Positions 18,554 through 27,648 of a DNA stretch of 64,000 bases are shown here, piece by piece. Each line of letters opens with the position of its first letter. Positions within the stretch are counted from its first letter, which is position 1. The notes beneath the pieces are model-generated. The model did no database searches. It saw only the letters and a program-made list of their open reading frames with translations, and was not told the DNA's origin. Both the position numbers and the translations under genes were made by a program. Source of the stretch: Marinospirillum perlucidum (GTDB taxonomy: Bacteria > Pseudomonadota > Gammaproteobacteria > Pseudomonadales > Halomonadaceae); assembly GCF_003336805.1 (NCBI RefSeq), contig NZ_QFWJ01000004.1, positions 62,001 to 126,000 of the forward strand. Reading direction: 5' to 3'.

Positions 18554-18573
18554 GGCGGCAACAACTTGCCGCC
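18554..18573. repeat. Palindromic repeat hairpin 2 (REP-like), flgC-flgD gap
   Basis: Eight-base-pair stem GGCGGCAA / TTGCCGCC with CAAC tetraloop; shares AATGCAGGCGGCA with the element at 17502-17525. Placed within the operon, it might stabilise the upstream mRNA or reduce flow into flgD. Confidence 0.5.
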
Positions 18574-18618
18574 CGGTGCCGTAAGCGGCAAAAGCAATTA
18601 ATACTTGAGATCCTAGCT

Positions 18619-19305
18619 ATGAGTATTGAAAAAACTGACTTCTACCAAAGCCTTCAGGTAGAAAACCGACAGCGCGAAGCAAGTAAAACGCAGGGTAGTA
18701 ATGAGCTGGGCAAAGACGAGTTCATGAAACTGCTGATTACCCAGATGGAGAATCAGGACCCGCTGAAGCCAACAGACAATACCGAGTACATTGCTCAGCT
18801 GGCGCAGTTTTCTTCTTTGGAAGGTATCACCAATATGTCTTCCAGTCTGGAAGGCTTTACCAGCCAGTTGCAGTCCACTCAGGCGCTTCAGGCTTCCACG
18901 CTGGTGGGTCGCTCTGTACAGGTGTTGGCCAATTCTACCCAGCTGGAAGAAGGCAAGTCTGTTAAGGGCACTATTGAGCTGCAGGATTCTGCCTCCAATG
19001 TGTTTGTGGCAGCCTACACGGCAGAAGGTGAGTACATCGGCGATATCACTCTGGGTTCTCGCGAGAAGGGTGATGTGGCTTTTGAATGGGATGGTCTGGA
19101 TACGGAAGGTCAGCCTTTCCCGCCCGGTAATTATCAATTCCGAGCTTATGCTACCCGCGATGGCGTCAACGAGCAGGTAGATCTCTACCTGGGTCGCAAC
19201 GTGGATAGTGTGGCTCTGAACGCCGGTGAGCGGGGTGAGATCATGCTTAATATCAGTGGCTTGGGCGATGCTGTGCCCTTGCGCGAAGTTAAAGTAATCA
19301 ACTAA
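18619..19305 (+). CDS. flgD: Flagellar hook assembly protein FlgD (hook cap)
   Basis: Hook-capping scaffold needed for FlgE polymerisation. 228 aa: the N-terminal ELGKDEFMKLLITQMENQDPLKP segment (about residues 27-50, shown here in shortened form) is the FlgD signature, followed by TEYIAQLAQFSSLEG and a C-terminal tudor/fibronectin-like pair with FEWDGLDTEGQPFPPGNYQF. The ribosome site is weak. Upstream spacing of 81 bases includes the REP-like hairpin. Confidence 0.95.
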   Translation: MSIEKTDFYQSLQVENRQREASKTQGSNELGKDEFMKLLITQMENQDPLKPTDNTEYIAQLAQFSSLEGITNMSSSLEGFTSQLQSTQALQASTLVGRSVQVLANSTQLEEGKSVKGTIELQDSASNVFVAAYTAEGEYIGDITLGSREKGDVAFEWDGLDTEGQPFPPGNYQFRAYATRDGVNEQVDLYLGRNVDSVALNAGERGEIMLNISGLGDAVPLREVKVIN

Positions 19306-19327
19306 TTCCAAGCAGGGGAGCGCTACT

Positions 19328-20737
19328 ATGAGTTTTAATATTGGTCTATCCGGTCTGCGCGGCGCGCAAATGGATCTGAGTGTAACGGGTAACAATATCT
19401 CCAATGCCAGCACAGTGGGTTTTAAGCAATCCCGCGCTGAATTTGGCGATGTTTATGCATCGGCTGTTTTAGGAACCGGCAAGAACTCGGTAGGGTCCGG
19501 TGTCTTGGTTGAGCGTATTTTCCAACAGCACACCCAGGGTAATATTGACTACACTGACAATGCTCTGGATCTGGCGATTAACGGTAATGGCTACTTTATC
19601 GTTTCTGAAGATGGTCAGACCCAGTACACCCGTGCCGGTTATTTTGGCCTGGATAAAGACGGCTACATCGTAAATAACACCGGCAAGCGTTTGCAGGGTT
19701 ATGAGGCGGATCTTCAGGGTAATATTCAATCGGGTGCTTTGGGTGATGTGCGCATTTCCCAGTCCAACGTTGAGCCCAATGCCACCTCGGAAGTGGATGT
19801 CGAGTTTAACCTGGATGCTACCGACACCGTTCTGGATCCGACCACCTTTGATCCAACGGATTCAACCACTTATAGCTACGCTAACTCCACGACCACCTAT
19901 GACAGTCTGGGTAATCCCCACACTCTGCGTGAATACTTTATCAAGGTGGATCCCAGTAATGCCAACCCCTTGATAGCTAACTCCTACACTGGCGGTAATG
20001 CTTGGGCAGTGGTGACTACCCTGGACGGCAATATGTACCAGAATGATGGTTCCGGTACCACGGTGGCTGCTGATGCCTGGTCGACTTCAGGTAATACCAT
20101 TGATGATTTTTACCATGGCATGCTGCTCTTCAATGAAGAGGGTGGTCTGGCCGAGGTGCACGATGCTGTTGCTGGCGGTGGGATTGACCCTACGACTGGC
20201 GGCGGTGGTACTACCACGAATGCTAACCAGCGTATCAATCTGGATGTTGCTGGTCAGGTTGCCGGGGCTTACTTTGGTCAGGCAGGGGCTACTCAGGATC
20301 AAATTGAATTCAATATCCTGGGTTCCACTCAATACGGCGCGGAATCAGCAGTTCAGTCGCAAACCCAGGATGGTTATACCACCGGTCGTCTGGCTGGTAT
20401 GGAAGTTAGTGAAGATGGAACGATCTTTGGCCGTTATACCAATGGTCAGAACCGTGCAATTGGTCAGGTTCCTATTGCCACCTTTACCAGTCCGGAAAAC
20501 CTTAAGGCTGTGGGTTCAACTGCTTGGGTTGAAACCTTTGAGTCGGGGATTCCTACGGTCAATATGGCAGGTACGGGCATTACCGGCGTTGTCGAGGGTG
20601 GTGCTCTGGAAGGTTCGACGGTGGATCTGTCCGAGCAGCTGGTTAATATGATTATTGCCCAGCGTAACTACCAGGCCAATGCCAAAACCATCCAGACTCA
20701 GGACACCCTAACGCAGACCATTATTAACCTGCGCTAA
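19328..20737 (+). CDS. flgE: Flagellar hook protein FlgE
   Basis: Structural subunit of the hook. 469 aa, larger than the enteric protein (about 400) because of Gly/Thr-rich insertions in the surface-exposed middle (DPTTGGGGTTTNANQ near residues 287-301). The N-terminal LSGLRGAQMDLSVTGNNISN and C-terminal QLVNMIIAQRNYQANAKTIQ helices, which form the inner hook core, are conserved. AGGGGAG precedes the ATG. A terminator follows at 20775-20807, marking the end of flgBCDE. Confidence 0.95.
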   Translation: MSFNIGLSGLRGAQMDLSVTGNNISNASTVGFKQSRAEFGDVYASAVLGTGKNSVGSGVLVERIFQQHTQGNIDYTDNALDLAINGNGYFIVSEDGQTQYTRAGYFGLDKDGYIVNNTGKRLQGYEADLQGNIQSGALGDVRISQSNVEPNATSEVDVEFNLDATDTVLDPTTFDPTDSTTYSYANSTTTYDSLGNPHTLREYFIKVDPSNANPLIANSYTGGNAWAVVTTLDGNMYQNDGSGTTVAADAWSTSGNTIDDFYHGMLLFNEEGGLAEVHDAVAGGGIDPTTGGGGTTTNANQRINLDVAGQVAGAYFGQAGATQDQIEFNILGSTQYGAESAVQSQTQDGYTTGRLAGMEVSEDGTIFGRYTNGQNRAIGQVPIATFTSPENLKAVGSTAWVETFESGIPTVNMAGTGITGVVEGGALEGSTVDLSEQLVNMIIAQRNYQANAKTIQTQDTLTQTIINLR

Positions 20738-20774
20738 GCGGTGGCTGACTCTCGTCAGCTTGCGGTTTAAAAAG

Positions 20775-20807
20775 GCTTCAGGGGTAATTGCCTCTGGAGC
20801 TTTTTTT
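20775..20807 (+). terminator. Rho-independent terminator after flgE
   Basis: Ten-pair stem GCTTCAGGGG / CCTCTGGAGC (with G-U wobble), six-base loop and a run of seven T. Confidence 0.8.
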
Positions 20808-20870
20808 ATGGCAAAAGCTTGCCTATCTGGATTTTGCTGAGTTGCTTCCAAATAGATGAAACCTCCTTGT

Positions 20871-20892
20871 AAAGCGCACCAGAGTGCGCTTT
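20871..20892. terminator. Second hairpin between flgE and flgF
   Basis: Perfect nine-pair stem AAAGCGCAC / GTGCGCTTT with a CAGA loop followed by a T-rich stretch. It lies directly upstream of the sigma-54 promoter and would insulate flgF from upstream transcription. Confidence 0.65.
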
Positions 20893-20901
20893 TGTTATTT
20901 T

Positions 20902-20917
20902 TGGCACATGCCTTGCA
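20902..20917 (+). promoter_or_regulatory. Sigma-54 promoter of flgFGHIJKL
   Basis: TGGCACATGCCTTGCA matches the sigma-54 consensus, with GG at 20903-20904 and GC at 20915-20916 separated by ten bases. It lies 33 bases before the flgF ATG. In polar-flagellated gammaproteobacteria, this class of genes is RpoN-dependent through FleQ/FlrC-type activators. Confidence 0.85.
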
Positions 20918-20950
20918 AGTAAAAGGGTAATTCTGATTTCGGAGGTACTC

Positions 20951-21700
20951 ATGGATAAAGCCCTCTTTATTGCGATGACCGGTGCCAAGCACAATATGAT
21001 GGCGCAAACGGCACGCTCTAATAACCTGGCCAACGCCAATACAACCGGCTTTCGTGCTGATTTTGAGCAGGCTCGTGCCATGCCGGTCTTTGGGCAGCAT
21101 CATCCCAGCCGCGTTTATGCGCTGACTGAGCGTCCTGCCACGGATATCGAGTCGGGTCATTACGATCATACCGGGCGCCCTCTGGATATCGCTATCAAAG
21201 GTGAAGGCTGGTTGGCTGTGCAGGCCCCTGATGGGACTGAAGCCTATACTCGTCGTGGCGATCTCAATATTGACCCCAACGGGGTGCTAAGAACCGGCAA
21301 CGGCTTGCCGGTGATCGGCAATGGTGGGCCTGTGGTCTTGCCGCCGGGGCAGTACATTTATATCAATGGCAATGGCGGTGTTTCCGTGGGCAATGAAGCT
21401 GGCGGTGCCGACTCAACCATCGTGGACAATATCAAGCTGGTGAGTGCTCAGGAGCTGGATGTCACCATGGAGAAAGGGCTGGATGGTCTGATGCGCCCAG
21501 CTGATTTCCCCGGGGGTGTTTTGCCAAATAATGAATTTGTTCAGGTGGAATCCGGCACCCTGGAAACCAGCAATGTGAATGCTGTGAACGAATTAACCAA
21601 CATCCTGGCGCTATCTCGCCAGTATGAAATGAACGTCAAGATGATGAAGTCGGTTGATGATAATGCGGCCAAGGTCAACTCCATCCTGCGGATGGGTTAA
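20951..21700 (+). CDS. flgF: Flagellar rod protein FlgF
   Basis: Rod subunit of 249 aa. N-terminal MDKALFIAMTGAKHNMMAQ and NNLANANTTGFRADFEQARA are the FlgF form of the rod motif; C-terminal NELTNILALSRQYEMNVKMM is the matching helix. GGAGG precedes the ATG. It is the first gene behind the sigma-54 promoter at 20902. Confidence 0.95.
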   Translation: MDKALFIAMTGAKHNMMAQTARSNNLANANTTGFRADFEQARAMPVFGQHHPSRVYALTERPATDIESGHYDHTGRPLDIAIKGEGWLAVQAPDGTEAYTRRGDLNIDPNGVLRTGNGLPVIGNGGPVVLPPGQYIYINGNGGVSVGNEAGGADSTIVDNIKLVSAQELDVTMEKGLDGLMRPADFPGGVLPNNEFVQVESGTLETSNVNAVNELTNILALSRQYEMNVKMMKSVDDNAAKVNSILRMG

Positions 21701-21753
21701 GACAGCTTAGACTTTCATTGAAACGATTTTTTAGAATTTTTAAGGGGTAAGTT

Positions 21754-22542
21754 ATGCATCCGGCACTTTGGACAGGTAAAACAGGTTTGCAGGCGATGGA
21801 CACCAAGATGTCCACCATTTCCAACAACCTGGCAAACGTTAACACCATTGGTCACAAGCGCAACAAGGCGGTTTTTGAAGACCTCCTGTATCAGGCTCAG
21901 CGCATGCCAGGTGCCCAAAATGGTGGCGATGCTACCCTGCCGACCGGCTTGCAACTGGGTACTGGTGTACGTGTGGCGGGCACCCAGCGCGAATTTACTG
22001 AAGGCAGCCTGGAAGTAACCGGTCAGCCTTTGGACATGGCCATCAACGGTCGCGGTTTCTTCCGTCTGGCGATGCCGGATGGCAGCGTGTCCTATACCCG
22101 TAACGGTCAGTTCCATTTGGATCAAGACGGCCGGGTTGTTAATACCAATGGTTATCCTCTGGATCCGGAAATTATCCTGCCTGACAACACCAGCTCTATT
22201 ACCATTGGTCGCGATGGCACCGTGACAGTAACCCAGGCTGGTGAAGAAGATAGTCCCCAGCAAATCGGCCAGATTGAAGTAGTCGACTTTATTAACCCTG
22301 CCGGTCTTCTGGCGAAAGGTAATAACGTTTTTGCTGAAACTGCAGGCTCAGGTGCGCCGCTTGTTGGTGTGGGTGGTGAAGATGGCTATGGTGCTATCGA
22401 GCAGAGCAGCTTGGAGTTGTCCAACGTCAGTGCGGTGGAAGAGCTGGTGGATATGATTACCACCCAGCGTGCTTACGAAATGAATACCAAAGTGGTTTCC
22501 GCTGCAGATGATATGCTGCGCAATCTGAACCAGACGCTTTAA
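21754..22542 (+). CDS. flgG: Flagellar distal rod protein FlgG
   Basis: Distal rod subunit of 262 aa, the usual family length. N-terminal MHPALWTGKTGLQAMDTKMS followed by NNLANVNTIGHKRNKAVFEDLLYQ, and C-terminal ELVDMITTQRAYEMNTKVVS are FlgG-specific. AAGGGG precedes the ATG. It lies 53 bases after flgF. Confidence 0.97.
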   Translation: MHPALWTGKTGLQAMDTKMSTISNNLANVNTIGHKRNKAVFEDLLYQAQRMPGAQNGGDATLPTGLQLGTGVRVAGTQREFTEGSLEVTGQPLDMAINGRGFFRLAMPDGSVSYTRNGQFHLDQDGRVVNTNGYPLDPEIILPDNTSSITIGRDGTVTVTQAGEEDSPQQIGQIEVVDFINPAGLLAKGNNVFAETAGSGAPLVGVGGEDGYGAIEQSSLELSNVSAVEELVDMITTQRAYEMNTKVVSAADDMLRNLNQTL

Positions 22543-22571
22543 TCGAGCCTTAGCTTGAAGGGGAGGCAGTA

Positions 22572-23246
22572 ATGCAGTTTCTTAAAACATCCTTGATCCT
22601 TGGTGTTTTGCTGGCCCTGATCACTGGCTGTGCAAGCAGCCAGCCTGCGGCCCAGCCCGATGATCCGCATTATGCTCCCGTTCAGCCCAGCCGCATGCAG
22701 CCGCCTCCTGCAACGGCCGGTTCGCTTTACCAGGAAGGTTATGGCAATGGTCTTTATGGTGACCGCAAGGCTTACCGGGTGGGGGATGTCATTACTATCG
22801 TTCTGGAAGAGCAGACCCAATCCAGCAACTCGTCATCGACTGATATGAGCCGTGAGACAGAAGTGGATATTGCCAGCCCTACCATTGGCGGGCGTAACCC
22901 CCTGGATTTGAGTGTGGGTATGAGTTCAGGGCGTGAATTTTCCGGCGATGCCAGTGCAGATCAGAGCAATAGTCTTCAGGGGTCGATTACAGCCACTGTT
23001 CACGAGGTTTACCCCAACGGCAATCTCTTGATTCGCGGTGAAAAATGGCTGACTCTCAATCAAGGCTCCGAGTATGTACGTGTCTCCGGTATCGTTCGTC
23101 CCGAGGATATCCAGCCTAATAATACCGTCAGCTCAGTGCAAATGGCTGATGCTCGTTTGACTTATAATGGTACGGGTGACTTGGCCAATAACAATCGCCA
23201 GGGCTGGTTGACCCGCTTTTTCAATAGCGGTTGGTGGCCACTTTAA
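22572..23246 (+). CDS. flgH: Flagellar L-ring lipoprotein FlgH
   Basis: Outer-membrane L-ring subunit. 224 aa with a lipoprotein signal ending LALITGC (Cys at residue 20), then GSLYQEGYGNGLYGDRKAYR, VGDVITIVLEEQT and the conserved C-terminal LTYNGTGDLANNNRQGWLTR. GGGGAGG lies before the start. Confidence 0.96.
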   Translation: MQFLKTSLILGVLLALITGCASSQPAAQPDDPHYAPVQPSRMQPPPATAGSLYQEGYGNGLYGDRKAYRVGDVITIVLEEQTQSSNSSSTDMSRETEVDIASPTIGGRNPLDLSVGMSSGREFSGDASADQSNSLQGSITATVHEVYPNGNLLIRGEKWLTLNQGSEYVRVSGIVRPEDIQPNNTVSSVQMADARLTYNGTGDLANNNRQGWLTRFFNSGWWPL

Positions 23247-23280
23247 TTAACAGGATCCGGTTGGATTAACAGGTAAAGCT

Positions 23281-24414
23281 ATGTTGCCCAGTAAACATAA
23301 AACATCGATCAGATTTATTCAGCAGCTTGCCCTGCTTGTGTTGGGTCTGGTCCTTTTTTCTGGATCGCTTTATGCCCAGACCAGCCGGTTAAAGGATATT
23401 ACTTCGGTAGAAGGGGTGCGCAGTAACCAACTGATTGGCTATGGTTTGGTCGTGGGCCTGAATGGTACGGGGGATAACGCCCCTTTTACCAACCAGACAT
23501 TTGCCAACATGATGAATCAGTTTGGCATTACTCTGCCGCCAGGTGTTGATCCTCAATCCCAGAACGTGGCTGCAGTTACCATCAATGCTGAATTGCCTGC
23601 CTTTGCCAAACCGGGTCAGCGTCTGGATGTCACCGTTTCTTCAATTGGTAATGCCGAAAGCCTACGAGGTGGCACCCTGTTGATGACTCCGCTAAGAGGT
23701 GCCGATGGCAATACCTATGCCGTTGCCCAAGGTAGTCTGGTCGTCGGTGGTTTTGGTGCTGAGGGTGAAGATGGTTCCAGTATTACCGTTAATGTGCCCA
23801 GTGTTGGCCGTATTCCCAATGGTGGTATGGTGGAAAGAGAAGTTGCCAATATCTTCTCGGAAAAGGACACCCTGACCTTCAATCTGCATAACCCGGATTT
23901 CACCACTGCTCGTCGTATTGAAGAAAAGATTAACGAAATGATGGGGCCGGGTGTTGCTCAAGCTCTGGACCCAGTGTCTGTTCGCGTGCGTGCTCCTCGT
24001 GATACCAGCCAACGGGTCGCTTTTCTGTCAGTGCTGGAAAATCTGGAAGTGGATACTGCCAGCTCGGCGGCCAAGGTGATTGTTAATTCACGAACCGGCA
24101 CCATCGTCATCGGTCAGGATGTTCGTGTTGCTCCGGCTGCAGTTACTCATGGCGCTCTGACCGTCACTATTACTGAAAATCCTGAAGTGGTTCAGCCAGA
24201 GGCTCTCGCCGACGGGGAAACCCAGGTGCAGCAAAATACCCAAATCGATGCTGAACAGGAAAACAACCCCATGTTCAAGTTTGATGCCGGGGTGACACTG
24301 GATGAGATTGTTCGAGCGGTGAACCAGATCGGTGCTGCCCCCGGTGACCTGATGGCGATACTGGAAGCCCTGAAACAGGCGGGTGCACTGAATGCTGAAC
24401 TTATCGTGATCTAG
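23281..24414 (+). CDS. flgI: Flagellar P-ring protein FlgI
   Basis: Periplasmic P-ring subunit, 377 aa. A signal peptide ends near SGSLYAQ; the mature start [20 protein letters not shown] and [11 protein letters not shown] are the family signature, and the C-terminal [20 protein letters not shown] is likewise conserved. It is 34 bases after flgH and 11 before flgJ. Confidence 0.96.
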   Translation: MLPSKHKTSIRFIQQLALLVLGLVLFSGSLYAQTSRLKDITSVEGVRSNQLIGYGLVVGLNGTGDNAPFTNQTFANMMNQFGITLPPGVDPQSQNVAAVTINAELPAFAKPGQRLDVTVSSIGNAESLRGGTLLMTPLRGADGNTYAVAQGSLVVGGFGAEGEDGSSITVNVPSVGRIPNGGMVEREVANIFSEKDTLTFNLHNPDFTTARRIEEKINEMMGPGVAQALDPVSVRVRAPRDTSQRVAFLSVLENLEVDTASSAAKVIVNSRTGTIVIGQDVRVAPAAVTHGALTVTITENPEVVQPEALADGETQVQQNTQIDAEQENNPMFKFDAGVTLDEIVRAVNQIGAAPGDLMAILEALKQAGALNAELIVI

Positions 24415-24425
24415 GGAGTTGCCAG

Positions 24426-25565
24426 ATGATTGATGCAAATAATGGACACTACCGTCGCGCTCAGGAAACCTATCACGATTTTCAAGGTCTGCGTGACCTG
24501 AAACAGGGTGCAGTTGAAGACGATCCCGAAGCGCTGAAGGAGGTTGCCCGCCAGTTTGAGGCCCTCTTTGTACAGATGATCATGAAGAGCGCACGTCAGG
24601 CTGATGAGCTCATTGGTGGTGAAGACTCCCTGTTTAACTCCAATGAGATGCAGCATTACCGGGGGATGCTTGACGAGCAATTCTCTCTGGCTATTTCCCA
24701 GGGTAACGGTGGTGAAGGTCTGGGGTTGGCTGATGTACTGGTCAAGCAACTGGGTGATTCTCCAGCTGAAGCACAAAACGATGTGCCTGCAGACGTACGC
24801 CGGGGTGCTCAGCTGCTGGCTGAAGATGTGATGCAGCAGCTTCAAGAAAGACGCCTGAGAAGTCCTTCCGTGCCTCTGGCTGCTGCAGCCAACCGTGAAG
24901 CCACGGAAATGAGTCAGGCTGATCGCCGTGCTGCCGCTGAAGCCATTCAGGCCGGACAGCGCCCACCACTTGTGGCAGCCAGTCAGGTTGCGGGCCGTCA
25001 GCCTTTGGAGATCCAGGGACTGCCGGTACGTGAAGACAAGCGAGCCTATTTTGCTTCACCGGAAGACTTTGTACGCCACCTTTACCCGATTGCTGAAAGA
25101 GCAGCGGAAAGGCTGGGTGTTGATCCCAGGGTAATGCTGGCGCAATCGGCGCTGGAAACCGGTTGGGGTCGCCATATGATTGCCCGTGAAGATGGCTCCA
25201 ACAGTTTCAACCTGTTTGGTATCAAGGCCGACCAGCGCTGGGAAGGGGAAGCGGCAGAAATTCCTACTCTGGAATATCGCAACGGCCAGCCACAGCAGGA
25301 AAGAGCTCACTTCCGGGCTTACGAATCTTTTGAAGATTCCATGCATGATTACATTGACTTTCTGACGGCCAATCCGCGCTATCAGCAAGCCCTGGAACAA
25401 AGAGAGAACCCCCAGGCTTTTGCCCAGGGATTGCAGCAGGCTGGTTACGCAACTGACCCCCAGTATGCCCGCAAGATTGTCAATATCCTGGATGGTTCAA
25501 CCCTTAACCAGGCGTTACAAACACTTGAAGATGAACAACGGGATAGCGGTGCAGAAGATCGCTAG
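24426..25565 (+). CDS. flgJ: Flagellar rod-cap and peptidoglycan hydrolase FlgJ
   Basis: Bifunctional rod-assembly protein. 379 aa: N-terminal rod-binding domain (about 35-105, LKEVARQFEALFVQMIMKSA) and C-terminal GH73 glucosaminidase (about 200-370) with the catalytic Glu near residue 244 in SALETGWG, followed by NSFNLFGIKADQRW and YESFEDSMHDYIDFL. The linker is rich in Ala, Gln and Arg. Longer than enteric FlgJ (about 313 aa) mostly because of the linker. It opens the peptidoglycan for the rod. Confidence 0.95.
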   Translation: MIDANNGHYRRAQETYHDFQGLRDLKQGAVEDDPEALKEVARQFEALFVQMIMKSARQADELIGGEDSLFNSNEMQHYRGMLDEQFSLAISQGNGGEGLGLADVLVKQLGDSPAEAQNDVPADVRRGAQLLAEDVMQQLQERRLRSPSVPLAAAANREATEMSQADRRAAAEAIQAGQRPPLVAASQVAGRQPLEIQGLPVREDKRAYFASPEDFVRHLYPIAERAAERLGVDPRVMLAQSALETGWGRHMIAREDGSNSFNLFGIKADQRWEGEAAEIPTLEYRNGQPQQERAHFRAYESFEDSMHDYIDFLTANPRYQQALEQRENPQAFAQGLQQAGYATDPQYARKIVNILDGSTLNQALQTLEDEQRDSGAEDR

Positions 25566-25614
25566 GCTGCCGATATCATCCTGAGTTACTGAATACCATT
25601 AGAGGGAAGGCTGT

Positions 25615-27642
25615 ATGTCAGATCTACTGAATTTAGGCTTAACCGGGTTGCGCACCAGTCGCAACAATCTTTCCGTGACCGGTCACAATATCAGCAATAT
25701 AGATACTCCCGGGTATTCACGTCAGCGGGCGATTCAGGAAACCAATCCGCCGTTTGGTACCGGAGCTGGCTATTTGGGTACCGGGTCTCGTACCCAGACT
25801 ATCGAAAGGATCGTTGATCAGTATGTGACCAACCAGGTGCGTGTTGATACCAGCCGGGTCATGGATAATGAAGCCTTCCTCAGAAATGCCAATGAGCTGG
25901 ATAACCTGTTGGCCAATGAAAGTTCTGCTCTGGGTACAGCCTTGAACGGTTTCTTTGATGGTGTTCAGTCAGCTGCCAATGACCCTCTATCCAAGCCAGC
26001 TCGTGAACTTCTTTTCAGTCAGGGTGACAGTGTCAGTCAACGTTTCAAGTCAGCCCAGTCGCGTCTTGCTGACCAGAATAACAACATCAATACCCAGTTG
26101 CGTACCTACTCGGCACGGGTCAATGAGCTGGCCGATGGTATTGGTGAAATCAACCGTGAAATCCGCGTTTACCAGGCGAGCCGCAATCAGCCGCCCAATG
26201 ATTTGCTGGACAAGCGCGAAGAAATGCTGCGCCAACTCAGTGAAATTATCGAAGTGGATGTGATCAAGCAGGACGAGCTGGATGTCAATGTTTTCATCGG
26301 CAAGGGGGTGCCCCTGATTGTCGGCGAAAATGTGAATCATCTGGAAGCTGTGCCTGGTGAATATGACAAGGGTCGCTATGACGTCAATCTGGTTGATGAG
26401 GATGGTGCGACCATGAAGGTCAACTCCAGCCTGACTGGCGGCGAAATGGGTGGAGTACTGCGCTATCGCACTGATACCCTGGACCCGGCGCTCAATGAAA
26501 TGGGGCGCATCGCCATGGTTTTTGCTGGTGAGTTCAATAATCAGCACCAGCAGGGTGTGGATCTGAATGGTGACCAGGGCGGCAATTTTTTCAAAGACAT
26601 TAATACGCGTGAATTCATGCAGGACCGGGTACCCGGTTTGCAGCGCGATCTGGATATCGGCGTTTGGCTGGATTCAGATAATCTGGATCAGTTGCCTGCC
26701 GAAGAGTTTATTCTTAAAAGCGATGGTACCAACCTGACACTTCGTGATTCGGTGACTGGTCAAGATGTTACGCCAGCAGGTGGCCCTTTTGCTGCCTCGA
26801 CAGCCGGATTGGGTTTGTTGAACGATGCCATGGCAACTGAGTATGGCTTCCGGGTCACTGATGCAGGAACAGGGACCAACCCCTTTGATCTGGATGCTGC
26901 TTCTGCCAATGTTCAGGCAGTATTTCAAGATGGCTTGCTGATTTCTCCTGTGCGCATCGGTGCATCCCAGCTAGAGCGCTCTGGTGACCTGAGTAATACC
27001 GATAAAATTGCCTTGAGTGGTATTTCACCGGATGAAGATAATGTAGGTACAACCACGCTGAGCTTTAGTGATCTGTCAGGTGAGAAGCTGACCAGCTTTG
27101 GTGCTGGTCCGGTCGATCTGTCTGGCGCTCAGGTTGACTATGATGGTGCCGATTTTATTTTGACCGATGAAACCGGTGCGGCGACAACTGGTGTCGATAA
27201 TGGTGACGGCACCTATACTTTCACAATTGGTGGTTCCAACCTGATTTTGAACGTCAATGATGCCGCTGCTGCTCAAGCCGGTGATTCCTGGGTCTTGGAA
27301 GGCAAGGCCGGCGGTGAAAATGGTGCTGGCTTGTCAGCACTGCAAAATGAGGCCCTGGTAGAAGCCCAGGCTGATGGTACGGGTGGCAGCAGTTTGGGGG
27401 AAACCTACTCCATGCTGGTCGAGAAAACGGGTATCCAGACCTCTGAGTCGCGTACCGCCACGGAAGTCAGCCGCTCGGTTCTTGAGCAGACCAAGGCGAT
27501 GCGTGAATCGACATCCGGCGTCAACATGGATGAAGAAGCAGCCAATTTGATTCGTTTCCAGCAGGCCTACCAGGCTTCCACTCAAGTGATTTCTGCTGCT
27601 CAGAAGATGTTTGATACGCTACTGAACAGCGTCGGGAGGTAA
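25615..27642 (+). CDS. flgK: Hook-filament junction protein FlgK (HAP1)
   Basis: First hook-associated protein, joining hook and filament. 675 aa; N-terminal LLNLGLTGLRTSRNNLSVTG and HNISNIDTPGYSRQRAIQET, C-terminal NMDEEAANLIRFQQAYQAST and VISAAQKMFDTLL are conserved. The surface domain (about residues 330-580) is larger than the enteric one and is Asp/Gly/Thr-rich, as often seen in marine bacteria. The stop precedes flgL by six bases. Confidence 0.95.
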   Translation: MSDLLNLGLTGLRTSRNNLSVTGHNISNIDTPGYSRQRAIQETNPPFGTGAGYLGTGSRTQTIERIVDQYVTNQVRVDTSRVMDNEAFLRNANELDNLLANESSALGTALNGFFDGVQSAANDPLSKPARELLFSQGDSVSQRFKSAQSRLADQNNNINTQLRTYSARVNELADGIGEINREIRVYQASRNQPPNDLLDKREEMLRQLSEIIEVDVIKQDELDVNVFIGKGVPLIVGENVNHLEAVPGEYDKGRYDVNLVDEDGATMKVNSSLTGGEMGGVLRYRTDTLDPALNEMGRIAMVFAGEFNNQHQQGVDLNGDQGGNFFKDINTREFMQDRVPGLQRDLDIGVWLDSDNLDQLPAEEFILKSDGTNLTLRDSVTGQDVTPAGGPFAASTAGLGLLNDAMATEYGFRVTDAGTGTNPFDLDAASANVQAVFQDGLLISPVRIGASQLERSGDLSNTDKIALSGISPDEDNVGTTTLSFSDLSGEKLTSFGAGPVDLSGAQVDYDGADFILTDETGAATTGVDNGDGTYTFTIGGSNLILNVNDAAAAQAGDSWVLEGKAGGENGAGLSALQNEALVEAQADGTGGSSLGETYSMLVEKTGIQTSESRTATEVSRSVLEQTKAMRESTSGVNMDEEAANLIRFQQAYQASTQVISAAQKMFDTLLNSVGR

Positions 27643-27648
27643 TTGATC

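Noticed and set aside
20160-20235. Gly/Thr-rich stretch in flgE as a possible foreign insertion
   Set aside because: Low-complexity insertions in the exposed part of FlgE are common and the base composition matches the rest of the gene.
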